From assembly GCA_022385755.1 (NCBI GenBank), contig MU278355.1:934974-998973 (forward strand): a DNA stretch of 64,000 bases, in the 5' to 3' direction. A program made the translations under genes and the position numbers. The DNA is from Trametopsis cervina. Its lineage: Eukaryota > Basidiomycota > Agaricomycetes > Polyporales > Irpicaceae. The notes below the pieces were generated by a model that searched no databases, was not told the DNA's origin, and saw only the letters and a list, made by a program, of their open reading frames with translations. Numbering within the stretch: position 1 is the stretch's first letter; every line of letters begins with the position of its first letter. Of this stretch, positions 34,533 to 46,716 are shown one piece after another.

Positions 34533-35669
34533 GGTGTGTGGAGATGGAAAAATAGGCCACCGACGGCGTTCTGGGTTCGTTTTGTGACTTTATATACCTC
34601 CTCGGAAGAAGTCCAGAGCAATAGACGTTGATTAGAACGAAAGAGCTTTGTTGACGTCGGTGAACCATGATCACGGTACCAATTCCCCCTTGCATTGATT
34701 CGTCGAAAGCTCGGTAGTGCGCAGATCATGGAGAACGCCTCGTGCTTGCCAACTGAATTTGAGTAGTGACCAAAATCACGTCCGCTGGTATGATCAGTGG
34801 AACTCTGTAGCTTCAAATTAACCTCGTGAGCATTATGAACGACGGAGAGCGGGCTCAAAGCGCACCGGCGGTCAATTCTTGGACTTGGCTCGGTTGTTCA
34901 AAATCATTCGAGCACGATCACGCGTCGAATAATTGTACCGCGACGCGCTTTACAACATTCAACCGTGCACGTTCAGGCCAAACAGAGTGGTGCCAAGCAA
35001 AGGGCACCAGAGTTCGGCAGATTGCATCCCGCACAGTACCTGCATAATATTCCGGCAACAAGCACTCACAAGTTGCATCATCAGCGTGCAGGGCCGACGG
35101 TGACCTGTGTTCCGGCTGGACTGGGAACATCGACGGGCGACGGGGTGTTCTCCGCCCCCGAGTGAGTTGTTACGACACGCACGAAAAACGAACTTTCCTG
35201 TGCCAACCCTGCAGATGGCGGTGGGCAGTCGAAGCGACGACGGCGGCAGCGTCAGAAGGCAGTTCAGAACGCAATTTGTTACGCGAGATTATTACATAAT
35301 CGTCCATTCCCACAAGCGGCGGCAGACTGAATAAAGACGGACAGCCTCGAGGGGGGAACAGCCCAACCACTTTGCTGCGTTCGTCTTCACTGTCGACCGC
35401 ACCGTCCACGCTGCTCACAGCTTGTAACATACAACCATAGCTCTCCTGATCATCCTCTGGGCTTTCTCGCACTCTCGCTAGTTATTTAACTGCGCTAGTT
35501 CAGCCTCCGGTTGACCGTCATACACTCCCAGCCACTCCCAGCATTCAGGAGCCAACTCCCTTTCTGAAAGCCTCTTCCAGCCGGCCATCGCAGGATCGAT
35601 TCACGCTTGGACTCTGCGCTGAAGTACTCTGCTAAATCTCCAAGGCTCATACCACTCAGAACCGCCAAC
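34533..35669. other. Divergent intergenic region, 1137 bp
   Basis: Head-to-head promoter region of the CE15 gene and the F-box gene. A TATA box for CE15 is at 34591. I see no gene in it. Confidence 0.5.
34591..34596 (-). promoter_or_regulatory. TATA box of the CE15 gene
   Basis: TATATA (reading TATATAAAG on the minus strand) lies about 60 bases upstream of the ATG at 34532. Confidence 0.55.
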
Positions 35670-37029
35670 ATGTCTGCTCAACTCTCGTCGCTGCCCGAGG
35701 AACTTCTCGAGCGAATCATCGCCCTTGCGACTCTACCTTCCCCTGCTTCGGCTGCGCCTTCAAGTATTCCCCGTTCACAGTCTGCTCCGTTTCCCTCTCG
35801 CCCGTTCTCCACCCAGCCATTTTTGCCCAGGACGAACAACTTGCGGGCCTCGACCGCCTCTTCAGCGAGCCGCCCTGTGCACAGATATACCCCGCTCCTT
35901 ACCAACACGGCATTTGCGCGAATTGGTACGGCTGTACTCTACACACACGTGCACCTTACGTCCTCGGCACAGTGTGCTTCGTTGGCACAGACGCTGTCAG
36001 CCCGTCCCGAGCTCGCTCAGCGGCTGAAGAGTCTGCGCATCGACGGCTCGTGGCCTGAATTCCTCGCGCTTGCACAGATGCTGCGTGTCCCTCATGGCTC
36101 TCTGGAAGCCTTCGACATGACAATTGGCGGGCTACAAAGAGGCGGCCCGGCGGACACCTCCTCAGATGTCACCGCCTTCTGCGCTGCTCTCGCGATTCTT
36201 CCAGAGTTGGGCACAATCAAGTCGCTTACCGTCCGCAAGACGTCAGACACTTACCTCACGCTCCCGGGTCCTGTGACTCTCATTGAATGTTTGAGTAACA
36301 TCGTAGCTCAATGGCAAACCTTGGTATGTCTCGCGTCAGATTCGGAGTAATATGCATTCAAACTAATTGAATGTCGTGACACAGCAAACAGTTCATATTG
36401 GCTTCCGCCTGCCTTCGGGACCGCGCCGTCAGACTATCACACCAGCTCGACCTGCCGATAATGCATCCGGGTCTTCACCGTGCGTGAAGCTTGTGGCGGC
36501 ACTTTCGCGCGCCCCTGCCCTGCAGGTCGTGTCCACCCAGCTGCCAGCCGCATGGAACTCCAGCCTCCTGGAGATATCTTCCAACCCCTTTCTGACGGCC
36601 ATAAAGCTAGAGCCATCTCCTCCTGTTGCTGGGCCCCACCACCTCTTCCTCGTGGAAGCAAGCAAGTATTCACGCCTCGACGAGCTGATCAGAGCTGGAT
36701 CCCCTCAGAATGCCCCTCCTTCTCCCCTGAGGAAGCGAAGTGAGACTGTCGCTCGTTTGGTGACCCCTGTGAACATTGGCAGAGCCCGCGCGAACACGAC
36801 AGCTGTTTCCCCTCCATCATCCTCCATCACTTTCCCCGCGGACGTGCAATCATCGGCGCGGTCTGCTTCTTCCAAGGTCGACAAAACCTGTCCTCCAACA
36901 GACGACGAAGACTCTTCCGCATCAGGCCCAGAGAATGGCACCGCTCAGAAGCAACTGATGCGACGCCGCTCCGGCAAAGGTCATTCGAGGCCGACGACGA
37001 AATGGTCAAGACGGCTCAGTGTCGTCTGA
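35670..37029 (+). CDS. F-box protein
   Basis: Two exons (35670-36323, 36385-37029) give 432 aa. The start is the ATG giving MSAQLSSLPEELLERIIALA; the in-frame codon 63 bases upstream is not ATG. LPEELLERII at the N-terminus is the F-box core, which docks onto Skp1 in an SCF ubiquitin ligase. A Ser/Pro-rich insert and a leucine-rich region with degenerate LRRs follow (LKSLRIDGSW, LEAFDMTIGGL, IKSLTVRK). The C-terminal third is Ser/Pro-rich and basic at the end (RRRSGKGHSRP). Targets unknown. The F-box is short but in the right place. Confidence 0.72.
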
Positions 37030-38571
37030 TCCTACTTCATCAGCAGTGCAGCTATGTATTGCATCCCATCCTGAGTCATTCACTTGCATACCCCCTTAGG
37101 ACATTACTACCCTTTTCCCCTGGACATTGTCTTCATCATCGGTCTCTCGGTTTCTTGGAGGTGTAACTTGATTAGCCCAAACGTATATACCATCTGGATC
37201 ATAAACAGTAACAGTCGACATTGATACCGTTGTAAATAGTATTATATAGTCGACTTTGATAGAAAGAATGGATTGCAGACCGCCCTGTCGGCTGCTCATA
37301 GCTTCATATGTTGCCCTTCCCAGGCCAGGCTTCCATTGGCATGTTCAGAACATCGCGTAAGTCGCATCATATTCGCGGTACGTACAGTACGTACATGCGG
37401 CGGGATGGCTCGTGATGTCCGCCGCGCCTCTCATTTGCACGGTACGTAATAATGAAAAGATGTGAGTGGTAAGCAGCCCCCACGTCGCCACAGTGTGGGG
37501 AAACAAGTGCCGGTAATAATCCTCTAACTCGCTCGTGGCACGACATGGTTCTATGCATTTCTTGTGCCGTGACTGTCTTTCGTACACCGCGCAGAGCCGC
37601 CGCGAACAACACTCCGAGACTAACGCATAAATTCAATTTGTTCTCCCTCCCGCGAGGGTGCATGTCAGCCTCATCTAGCGATCGTCGAGTTGGCTTTATA
37701 GAAGCACAACGGTGTACATCCCCAGCTGAAAGTAGGTTTGTTGCCCATATTAAGGCCCTATCACTGGAAGAGTTCAGAACTCTCTTTGACATCTGCCCAC
37801 TGGATGACGGGCCACTGAGATAACGCATGGTCCCCTCTTACCCCAGTGGGTTAGTTCCACTTCACAGGACTTGACTCTCACAGTAGTGTCAGTGGCCACT
37901 TCCCCAGGCATGCAGTGAACGAGTCTCAGATCCTGATCTAACTTCGAACTTGCTCTGACCTCCGCGCACTCTATTTACATTTATTTGGCCCGTTCCGCCA
38001 TCCGACGTTCTTGTGCCCGATTACAACACTCATTTTCGGTTATCAACATCTACGCCGTGACAGGAGGAAATTTTACGATGCGCGAAGGCGGAGGAAGGCG
38101 GCCGCCATTAGAAGAAAATTGACGGACCTGATACGCCCATCTGATGCTTAATCGACAAGCTCACACGATCGTCAATGTTGCGATGAGTGGTGTTCTCGTA
38201 GAAAGAAAATGTATTTGCACAGGATATGCATACATTGTACAGGCAGAGGAAACATGTGAAGCTAAAATACATACATATCTCATAAGTCTGCGTTGCGTGC
38301 GAGGAGTCAGTGTCCCCGCCTGAGTCCAGGCTGATGGCTGGTATAGGGGAAATGGGGGAGATGGAGCGATGGGCCGCGGCCCATGCAGTAAGACGATATA
38401 TAGTATCGAAGTCAAAGAGGCGTATAAGGGAAGCAAAGAGCTAGAGGGGGATAGAACATAAGAGTTCAAGCTCCAAACCTGAAACGAAGGGAGCACGTAA
38501 GATGCTCCGTCTCGCAATGCATATATCGTGCATATCAGCATGCACAACATGCGAGACGATCCGCGCGGCGT
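37030..38571. other. Intergenic, 1542 bp, between convergent genes
   Basis: 3' flanks of the F-box and the first RING gene. A small palindromic GTACGTAC cluster lies near 37378-37395. Frames of up to about 150 codons on the minus strand have no start context, splicing or domain. I see no supported gene. Confidence 0.45.
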
Positions 38572-40603
38572 TCAGGACGCACGCTGGGGCTCCATTGCCC
38601 ACATGTTGCGCAATACATGGCCGGGTTGCTGTGACTGGGCCGCAGGTCTTGCCTGGGTACCTACAGATGGCCGACGAGGATAGTAGTGGTTGGTAGGCAT
38701 GGGTGGAGCGGGAGGCATCTGCGAGTAATTCATGGGATTTCGCTCTCTGGACATAGAGCCCGTGGTCGATGGAGCAGATGCGTCCTTTAATGATGTAGTG
38801 CGTGCACGGTCACGCTCCGCTTGCATAGCGGCGGTGCTAGCCCTCGATAACGGAGGGCGGAGAAGAGTGGAATTTTGGAAGGGCTGAGAAGACTGGGTTG
38901 GCTGGGCCGACGACGACGAAGACGTACTGGAAGTGGGAGAGGTAGTTCGTGAAACGGGGGCTGATGATTCTGGACACCGTTGTCGCAATGTCGGACGTGA
39001 CTCCGGACTACGAAGCATGGACGCAGAAAGCTTAGACATCTGAGGAGTCTCAAGGATATGATGAAGTTGCGCTCGCCACCGTTCTTGTTGTGCCTCTTCG
39101 TCATCAGGTTGGTCTTTCATGTTGTTGAACGCTTTCATGCGATCGCCGGAGGATCTACGCGAGCGGGGAACCTCACCAGTCATCATCGGATCGTCGCGCT
39201 CACGACCCATAAACTGAGTCTTGTTCGGTGAAGAGGAGCAGCTGGCCATGTGCACGTCGGCCGATGAGCGAGGGATCGATCTCGACATACTCTGATCGTC
39301 ACCTCGGCTCAGGAGGGACGAGTTACTGTTCATGCGATGAACGGAGGGTCTGACTGATATGGCATCGATGGAGCGAAGGAGGTAGGGATTCGTTCTTCTC
39401 GACTTCAAATCTTCAACATCGCTCTCTTCAGCAGTCAATGGCCTGAAGACTTGTCTGTTTGGATTGGAGGATATGGGCAGTGATGCCAACGGAGGTATCG
39501 GCGATAGGACGAAGGGCTCCTGTTCGGGCGAGGCGGGAGTCTCCTCTGCCTCTTCGTCCTCGACTACTGCCATAGCCTCAGGGCTGCGGTCGCTCAGCGG
39601 AGGGTGTCGAGCCTCCGTAGGGCGTGACATGCCGGCCAACGGCTTATGCTTGAGCCTTCGGAGCTCATCATGTAATCTTCGATAATCACCCAGACACGCT
39701 TCATACTAAGGAAACGGCACGTTAGCGTGATGCGGCGTGTTGACTATGTAACATTGCTTACTTTCCTACGGAATGGTCAGCAAAGTCTCCCGTCAGTGTT
39801 GAAAGAGCACTTACCCTCTCCATTCTTTGTCCATTTGGTCGAAGTGGTCGCGGAGGCTCCGCTCGACTGCCATGGCAGTCTCCATCTCGCTGACTCTCTT
39901 CTGAGAGAGCTCGTGATACCTAGCTTCAGCACTTTCACGCTCGTCGCGCATCTTCTCTTTCAGTTCTTCGATGTCCTGCTGCAGGCCAACAATGGTATCT
40001 TTGCTGTCCTTGAACTTGAAGGTGACATTAGTGTACTTGAATAGCATCACCCATGCCGCACGGAGGTCGCTATGCTGGAGACGGGCAACACGTGTAAGAT
40101 AGGGCCTAGGGTTTTTTCCGTACATGCAGTGCACTAGGCGTACCTTTTCGGGATCCTGTTCAGCGAGCCAGTCTCGCACTTCGTCGAGGATGTCCCGCAC
40201 TTTAGCAGAGGACGATGCACCGTCAGTGACGATGCGCGTAATGCGCGTCTGGAAGTCGCGCGCCGTTTCCAACGAACCGTCGCCGTGCGGGGACGAGGGC
40301 TGTGATGTAGAGTCGGAGGGTGATGTAGACCGGCTACTGTCGTCGACATGAAGCTTGCGGATGTCGAGGCTGTGAAAGCCAGTCCGACAAAGGGGACAGG
40401 ACTGTTTGGTCAATGACCGCAGGCACCTGAGGAAATTCGCAGACAATGGACGTCAGTCACCAATATCTTGATAAGACCAGAGACAGCCATCGTGAGCACC
40501 TCAGACAGAATATGTGGCCGCAAGTTATGGCATACGGTGCGTTCGACGCTCCGTAGCCTTCGAGGCAGACATCGCACGCCGAGTTGGGATGGAGGACGAT
40601 CAT
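38572..40603 (-). CDS. RING-finger protein with coiled coil and disordered tail, paralog 1
   Basis: Starts MIVLHPNSACDVCLEGYG. A C3HC4 RING is seen: CDVC, then CGHIFCLRCL (split by an intron whose first exon ends at 40500), then CPLC. A conserved FHSLDIRKLHVDD stretch follows, and a long helical coiled coil (residues about 150-260: ELKEKMRDERESAEAR, HELSQKRVSEMETAMAVE). The last exon (from about 39705) codes a Ser/Pro-rich disordered tail ending MEPQRAS. RING domains usually bind E2 enzymes and ubiquitinate targets. A 4-base microexon (GAAA, 39762-39765) is needed to keep the frame. The divergent neighbour at 42595-45460 is a paralog with the same design. Confidence 0.85.
39762..39765 (-). 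other. Putative 4-nt microexon (GAAA) in RING paralog 1
   Basis: On the minus strand the sequence reads CGTAG/GAAA/GTAAGC, with introns of 49 and 56 bases on either side. The preceding exon ends AGA GG (phase 2), and the next exon must begin in phase 0 at TAT GAA GCG. Only an insert of 1, 4, 7... bases keeps the frame, and GAAA does so with good splice sites. Confidence 0.65.
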
Positions 40604-42594
40604 GGGCAATGGTAAGGACCGGCGCAGAATGGAGAGAGGGAAGGCAGAGATTTAAGCTAGCTCTGATCGCCTACCGCCGTTCGCGTGCCGGCGAGGCCAC
40701 CAGCCAGGGGTCCCGAAGGCAACATGCACTTGTAAGGACGCCTACGACATGAGGCGTTTGCAAAGATCAAGACTCTATCTGCACAAGCGTTTCTGAGCGT
40801 CTTCCCACCCATTCTGGATTGCGGAGGGAATAAGTTGCGAGGCATGTGTAAACCGGAGTATTGGATCAGCTACACAATCTTCCGGGATTGTGCTTCAGAA
40901 TTGACCGAATGTGACGAGTTTAGGGCCGAGATAAGGACCGGACCTTGCTTCACTTGAAAGACGACGACGCAACGACGCCACAGCGCTTTACTTGGGATGT
41001 CTTCCACTGAACTCTTGAGGATCTGTGACCTACGACGATGGGATAATGAGCGTGAAGACCCGAGACAGAGGCAGACTCATTCGGATTCCGGAGCGGCCAT
41101 CCTACCTCGTGTGCCCGATTGCCCTTAACGCTCGTGTGGCATAGTGGCAAGCTGCAGGCCTGCGTTCACACCAGCACAGGATTGTTGCTTCACGAAGGCC
41201 GACCATCAGCGCATTGATACCGCTTGAGCCCATCGCGAGCGGACGCACCCTGTCTGATTCAAGTCTCTTACCTTTGCGAAAGACAGGCCAGAAAGACAGA
41301 AGCAAGAGCCGCAGGGGAACTCCGCGAAATGAAATCCACGAGTCTGAGTGGCGCGCGATCTGTTTCATTATACATTGCTAGAAGACTGCATACAAGGCAG
41401 AAGCGTCAGAGAAACAGTCCGACGAAGGTCCATACCAAACTCAGGGCATATCCAGCCTGGGAATGGTGGAAGCGGTGGCATTCATCGGCATCCGAGGCAG
41501 CAGATAGTCGACAGATGGAGGGGTGATGAACGGCCACTGAGGGTTCCACCACTAGGGATTTCACGCCGTTCGCTCGATAGGTGTGCAGGTGGCATAAACG
41601 GAGCACCAGTGACCCAGAGTCAGCAAAGGAAAGCGAAGATCATAATGCGCGACCATTAAATACCCTGACCAGCTAGGAGGGGCCAATAACATAGATGCCG
41701 ACCTATCACAGGGGACTACTAGCAGCTTGGACACGAGGGTACCAGGGATCGAGTATAGCACGTTTGTGATATCGCCGGGGAGACATGGTGAATGCGACTG
41801 ACATGCTGCCCTGCGGGTGCACAGATGCAGCTTCTCGCAATTTGGCCCGGCTCCCGCCGCACATTCTCAGTCCTGCATGGAGCTACGTTAGGAGCATGTG
41901 CAATAAGTCTGCATAGAACTCACGATGCGAGTGATACCCGATATCTTTTCGCGTGTTTGTGAGGACTTTCTACGTCCAACTGAACTGACCCCGCTCCCTT
42001 GGGGGCCGGATACGTCGAGGGCCCCTGGAAAGTCTAAACCGTTAGCGGAAATGAGCTGCAGCGTGTCGTCGCGAATATCATTCCTCTTTAATTCCGACAC
42101 ACCCATATACGTTCTCGAAAGTGTGCAGAACTTATTATTCCAAAAGCCCTCTATGATGCCTAGTAAGACAGCGCGATATTGAGAGGGTGTCCGGGAGAAG
42201 ACATCTATGCCAACCCAGTGCTTTCTGATACCCATACACGCTGCGATGCGCAGTTGACAGGGCCTCGTTCTTGCTGTCGGCTTTTGGGTGTGTCTCTAAT
42301 ATCTGATGAATAATTTCAATAGACAAGGGCTAGAAGTAGTATGATAATGAGGGTCGTTGTAGAGGGTAAAGACGACGACCACTGTTTGAGCTGGAGTGAG
42401 AAAGTACTGGAGAAGAAGTCGCGCGGGCTCGGTCCGTTGTGTGTCACATAGCGTCACGAACGAGATATCACGGTAACGGTAACGGTCACAGCGTCCATGG
42501 CCGCGCGTAGATGGGGTAAACGTCGCTCATAGCACCCTCCTCAACCGTATCGCCGTGGTCGCCATTGTCTCTGTATAGTGTGAAGGGGGACTTC
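40604..42594. other. Divergent intergenic region between RING paralogs, about 2.0 kb
   Basis: Head-to-head region between two paralogs. Frames of about 60-115 codons exist on both strands, the longest on the minus strand near 41888-42235, but none has a start, splice or family I can support. A short ACGGTAACGGTAACGGT repeat lies near 42472. Confidence 0.45.
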
Positions 42595-45460
42595 ATGCTT
42601 GTAGTTCACCCTTCCTCTACATGCGATGTCTGCTTGGATCCGTATACATGGGCTACTGTAGCCAATACGCCACATGCTATAGCATGTGGCCATGTATTCT
42701 GCCTCCAGTGCGTACGCCGTTGTGTCATATCTGAGCTCAACATTGATGCTTTTGTTAGGTGTCTTATGTCGACGCACCCAAGTCAATGCCCGCTTTGCCG
42801 TAAAGCCTTCGTACCAGAACGCATCAAGAAGCTTCACATCGATCGGTACAACGCAGACGACGTTAGCGAGTCTGACGAAACCATTCAGGTCAACGGTTTT
42901 CTGCAACGAATAGCCTTGGTTTCTGGCGAAGGCACACCGGAAGAGAATGTTGCAGATGTAGTTAGTGAAGTTAGCAGATGGCTTTCTGCTCGAAATCAAA
43001 GCCAAGGCCTGGTAAGTGATTATTTAATGTGGGCATCGTTGACTAATACAGTTATTATCAACAGTGCAGGGTTTTGAAGATGGCTGTCGATTCTTTGAAC
43101 CGCTCTATACAGCGTGATCTCGAAAACCAGGAGATGCGTGGGGCAATCGAAGCACAAGACGCAGAGTGGGAAAGGAACTATCGTCGCCAGGAGCAGGATA
43201 TCAGGACATCACGTATGGTTGAGAAAAATCTTCTTGACCAGATAGAAGAGTACAAATCGTGAGCAGTTCCTTTGTCTTGAAACGATATTCCTCTGACGGT
43301 TTTGTGCAGGAAGGTGGGGTTATACGGTCGCTCTGTGAACGATCAGATCATTAATATTTTTGTCCATAGTGTGTTCGTGCAGAGAAGTCATTAGAGGACA
43401 ACATGTCAGAAATGGAACAGCTGTATGCTGAACATGCTCAGCTGCGCGCGGAGGTGGCGAGACATCACAGAAGGAATCACTTCCCCTCGCAACCCCCCTC
43501 ATCGGCAAACCGTTATGCTGGCCGTCCTTCAACCTCTCTGAGCGCGGCGACTCATTTTTCTGCTCTCACGAACGGAACTAGGATCAGCGCGAATATGGCC
43601 CGTACAATTTCGGAACCTCTTATGGGAATGGATATCCCAGCTATCATCGAAGAAGATATCGCGGAGGTGGAGCGTAAGCCCGCGAAGAAGGTTTCGAGAC
43701 CTCCAGTACTGGTACCAGGGGCACCCGCGACGAAGAAGATCGTACCGCCACCTCCGAGCATGCGAGGATCGATCTATACCAGCCGCCATTCCCAGAGCTT
43801 CACCGCCAGCCGTGATCTGGCTTACTCCTCAGACGATGGCGGCTCCACTGAAAGTGACGAAGTGGTTTCGCAGCGCAGGGATCCACCAGTCATTGCCGTC
43901 CCTAATTACGGCTACGTTCCCGGTGTTGGATACGTTCCGGCCTCCCTTGCGCAAGGCGAGCCCAGGCGCGATTCTGAGGATGGAGCAGTCGGTCAGCTGG
44001 TTCTGTACACGCCGTCACAAAGACACGATGCCATCCCCTTCTGCCCTCCGGAGCACGCCTCCATAGCGTCATCAGAGGAGGCCGTACGGCTTCCAGGACC
44101 TTCATGGCTGCGGACCATCCCGTCGCCCTCCTCGGCTACCAGCATGTCTTACACGGGCCGCAGCAACAATAACTCCCACTTCTCTGCTTCTAGCAGCCTA
44201 AGCAGTCTCGGTCTCCTCGCTCCATCTCCTGGACCCCAGTCGCCCCCGATTCCAACATCAACTCGAGCCTCCCCAGAACCTTCCATTGATTCCTGGGGAA
44301 CCGTGCCGACTGCCCACACTCCCGGAAGTACCAGCGTGTGGGATCTCCAGCTGACTGGCTTGCCCGCGCTTATGTCCGATATTGATCTGTCGACTGAGCC
44401 ATCTACCTCTCGCAATTCGAGCTTTGCCGATTTGCGTCTCACCAGATTGCCGGATGCATCGAGTGTAGATAGCTTCCAGCGCGAACGCGGCACATTGCGG
44501 TCGCAGCCCTCTGGTAGTTCTGTGGCTCTTTCAGTTCCTCCGAGGCCGTCGTCGCCGCCGGCGCCTGTCGTCCCGCCCCGATACGGAGATGCACCCCCAG
44601 TTTCTACGGCATCTAGGCAACGTCGAAGCGACGAATTCCATCCAAGTCGCAGCGAGGAGATCCTCACACCGAGGGCGGGGCATATTGCGCCAGAGCCAAT
44701 CAGCCTGGGTTTGTCGCTGTCAACCCCCAGTCATCAAGTTCGTGATGTCCACGGTTCAGATGCATGGTATCGGCCTCCGACGCGGAATGACAGAGACCCA
44801 CGAGACTATTCCCATCGTCTCCACTCCCGCACGTCGAACGTGACAGGCCATCGTTCGCGATCCAGCTCTAGGACAAGAGATATGGGCAACGTTGATAACG
44901 TTCACATAGACATTCGTACCCGCGCGCATCGGGCAGATGAGACTGGCACCGATAGGCCATCTGCGTCGACAGCTCGCGGGAGCACATTCACTCCCCACAC
45001 AGATAGGATCTCCGGTCCTCGCCAGCTGCCAAGTGCGCACCATCAGAGGGAATCCCACGACGATCACAATCGTCAGCGACGCCACTCTTCCCTCTCTCAC
45101 TCGTACCTCAATAATAGCACAGCTGGCGAGATCCCTGATCACCATTCACGAGTCACCAGGGACCATTCTTTCAATACGTCGGATCACGGACCCAGTGGTC
45201 CTCGCTCCCCGCAGCACGAGACGAGGCCTTCGAGCATCTACTCGCTGCGCATCAACCCAGGTTCGTCTGCACCCAGTAGCGATATGCTCGCCAGCGCAAG
45301 CTCGCTTGGGCTGTCCTTCGTACCGCCCGCCGGACCGGGTGCGTCCGCTGCTACGACAGCGTCTGGAGAGCCGTCTGCTATCCGAGCACCGCGCCCAGTG
45401 AACGGCTCTCACTCGGGGAGCAGCTTCTTCGCGATGTTCGATCGCAGGGGTACTCTTTAA
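42595..45460 (+). CDS. RING-finger protein with coiled coil and long disordered tail, paralog 2
   Basis: Exons 42595-42707, 42759-43011, 43065-43258, a 4-base microexon (43310-43313) and 43385-45460 give about 879 aa. The RING is CDVC, CGHVFCLQCL, CPLC, and it is followed by KAFVPERIKKLHIDR, matching paralog 1. Intron 1 is 51 bases and free of stops, so an unspliced reading stays open; the RING spacing of the sister gene argues for removing it. A coiled coil (EMRGAIEAQDAEWERNYRRQ) leads into a roughly 650-residue Ser/Pro/Arg-rich tail with many SRS/RHRS patches, ending FAMFDRRGTL. Likely a ubiquitin E3; the target is unknown. Confidence 0.8.
43310..43313 (+). other. Putative 4-nt microexon (GAAG) in RING paralog 2
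   Basis: The sequence reads GTGCAG/GAAG/GTGGGG. The exon before it ends in phase 2 (TC), and the following exon starts at AAG TCA TTA in phase 0. Exactly the same phases and length apply to the microexon of paralog 1. The donor GTGGGG is only fair, and the downstream acceptor would be the second AG of GCAGAG. An alternative 17-base exon with a weak GTCGCT donor also keeps the frame. Confidence 0.55.
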
Positions 45461-46328
45461 TCTCCTCTCCTCTCTTATGCGTTCCTTGCTTCCAATATGT
45501 TCTTTGTCTTAGTTGCTACTGATATTTCTGCTCTGCGCTACTAACTCGATGTTTTCTATGCATCATCCATGCGGTTTTCACGTTGTAGACACATGTACTC
45601 GTTTTGTATACATAACCATACCCAGCTGTATCGCTAACTTGGAATCGGAGGAAGGTATCACTTTGTATGTACTTCTGTCTGCATATTACATTATTTAGTT
45701 TGTAAAATGATCACGTTCTGTCCTAATCGTGTTGCCACCTGTGGCGTCTGCGAGGTAGTGGCAGTTCCGGTTGACGCTAAGGATATTGCGGCTTGACATG
45801 TTAAACTCATAATAGCGTTCTGAGTTCCCCCGGTCGAGAAGGAGTGCATCTCGTTAGAGGCCTAAGGGCAAATAGAGTCCGTTTAAGGGCGTTCAAGGAG
45901 GCATGCGCCTCGGGCAGAAGGTGGGACTACATAATCTCTTGTTAGGCTTCCCACCGCACCAAATAAAAGTACTAAAGCACGACTCGAGATCAATGGCTCA
46001 TACTCGAGAAATCTAATCTGACGTGATCTATTGCTATGGCTGTCGGTAACGGAAAGCGCAAGTCGTGCGTGACCATTCGGCGGCTATCACCGCGCCACAA
46101 CGCTGGCGCCTACGGGTATCCGAGCCCGCCGAGTGTCTCCAGCCCTTACGCTGACTCCACCAAGTAGCAGCTTGACCGATTGTCTCCTTTCGATTGCAAT
46201 TGCCAGCATGTACCTGACAGGCACATGCATAGCTAGTACCGTACTGCATTGCGGGGGCAGGTTGATATACCGAACAAACGACGAGGACATCATATTGATA
46301 CAACGCATTGATACATTATTGTCGAGAT
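45461..46328. other. Intergenic, 868 bp, between convergent genes
   Basis: 3' flank of RING paralog 2 and of the helix-turn-helix gene. No gene is supported. Confidence 0.5.
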
Positions 46329-46716
46329 TTACTTGGTAACGTGGGCAGCATCGTGAGGGGGCTAAAAGACGTTTATGAACTAGAGAACTGGGAGATAAGG
46401 AAGACATGACGTACAGTCTCCTTGATGTCCAAAACACTGGCAAGAGCGTTGAATTCCGCAGTAGTGGGCGTGGAGTTTCCGGTGCAGACTAAGTTCACCA
46501 TCAGCATGAGGAATAGCGTTGGCCGATGAAAGCCATCACTCACGGTCGATAACGTGTTGCTCAGACTGGCCGATCTTGGTGGCGATGTCAGTGTAGGACA
46601 TGCCTGGTAGGGAGAACGCTAGTAAGTACTGGTACGTGAGAGGCCGCCCTACAGAGTGACTCACCTTTGCGCTCCTTGGCGGCAGCGAGAGCAGCGCATT
46701 GTGGGTTGGGTGCCAT
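46329..46716 (-). CDS. Small helix-turn-helix protein (cyanase N-terminal-like fold)
   Basis: Four exons give about 72 aa: MAPNPQCAALAAAKERKG, then MSYTDIATKIGQSEQHVIDL, then CTGNSTPTTAEFNALASVL, ending PPHDAAHVTK. The middle is a compact five-helix lambda-repressor-like layout. Its wording (KERKGMSYTDIATKIGQSE) recalls the N-terminal helical domain of cyanate hydratase. The catalytic cyanase half is absent, so cyanase activity is not expected. It could bind DNA or act only as a small helical protein. Splice junctions all close in frame, and a TATA box precedes it. Confidence 0.75.

Noticed and set aside
37367..37828. A 153-codon minus-strand frame in the gap after the F-box gene
   Set aside because: Low-complexity composition, no start context, overlapping open frame on the other strand.
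41888..42235. A 115-codon minus-strand frame between the RING paralogs
   Set aside because: No recognisable family, no spliced extension in either direction; probably chance.
42708..42758. Reading RING paralog 2 through its first intron
   Set aside because: The 51 bases are open, but keeping them stretches the RING spacing by 17 residues, while removal restores the spacing of the sister gene and uses a good GTGCGT donor and TTAG acceptor.
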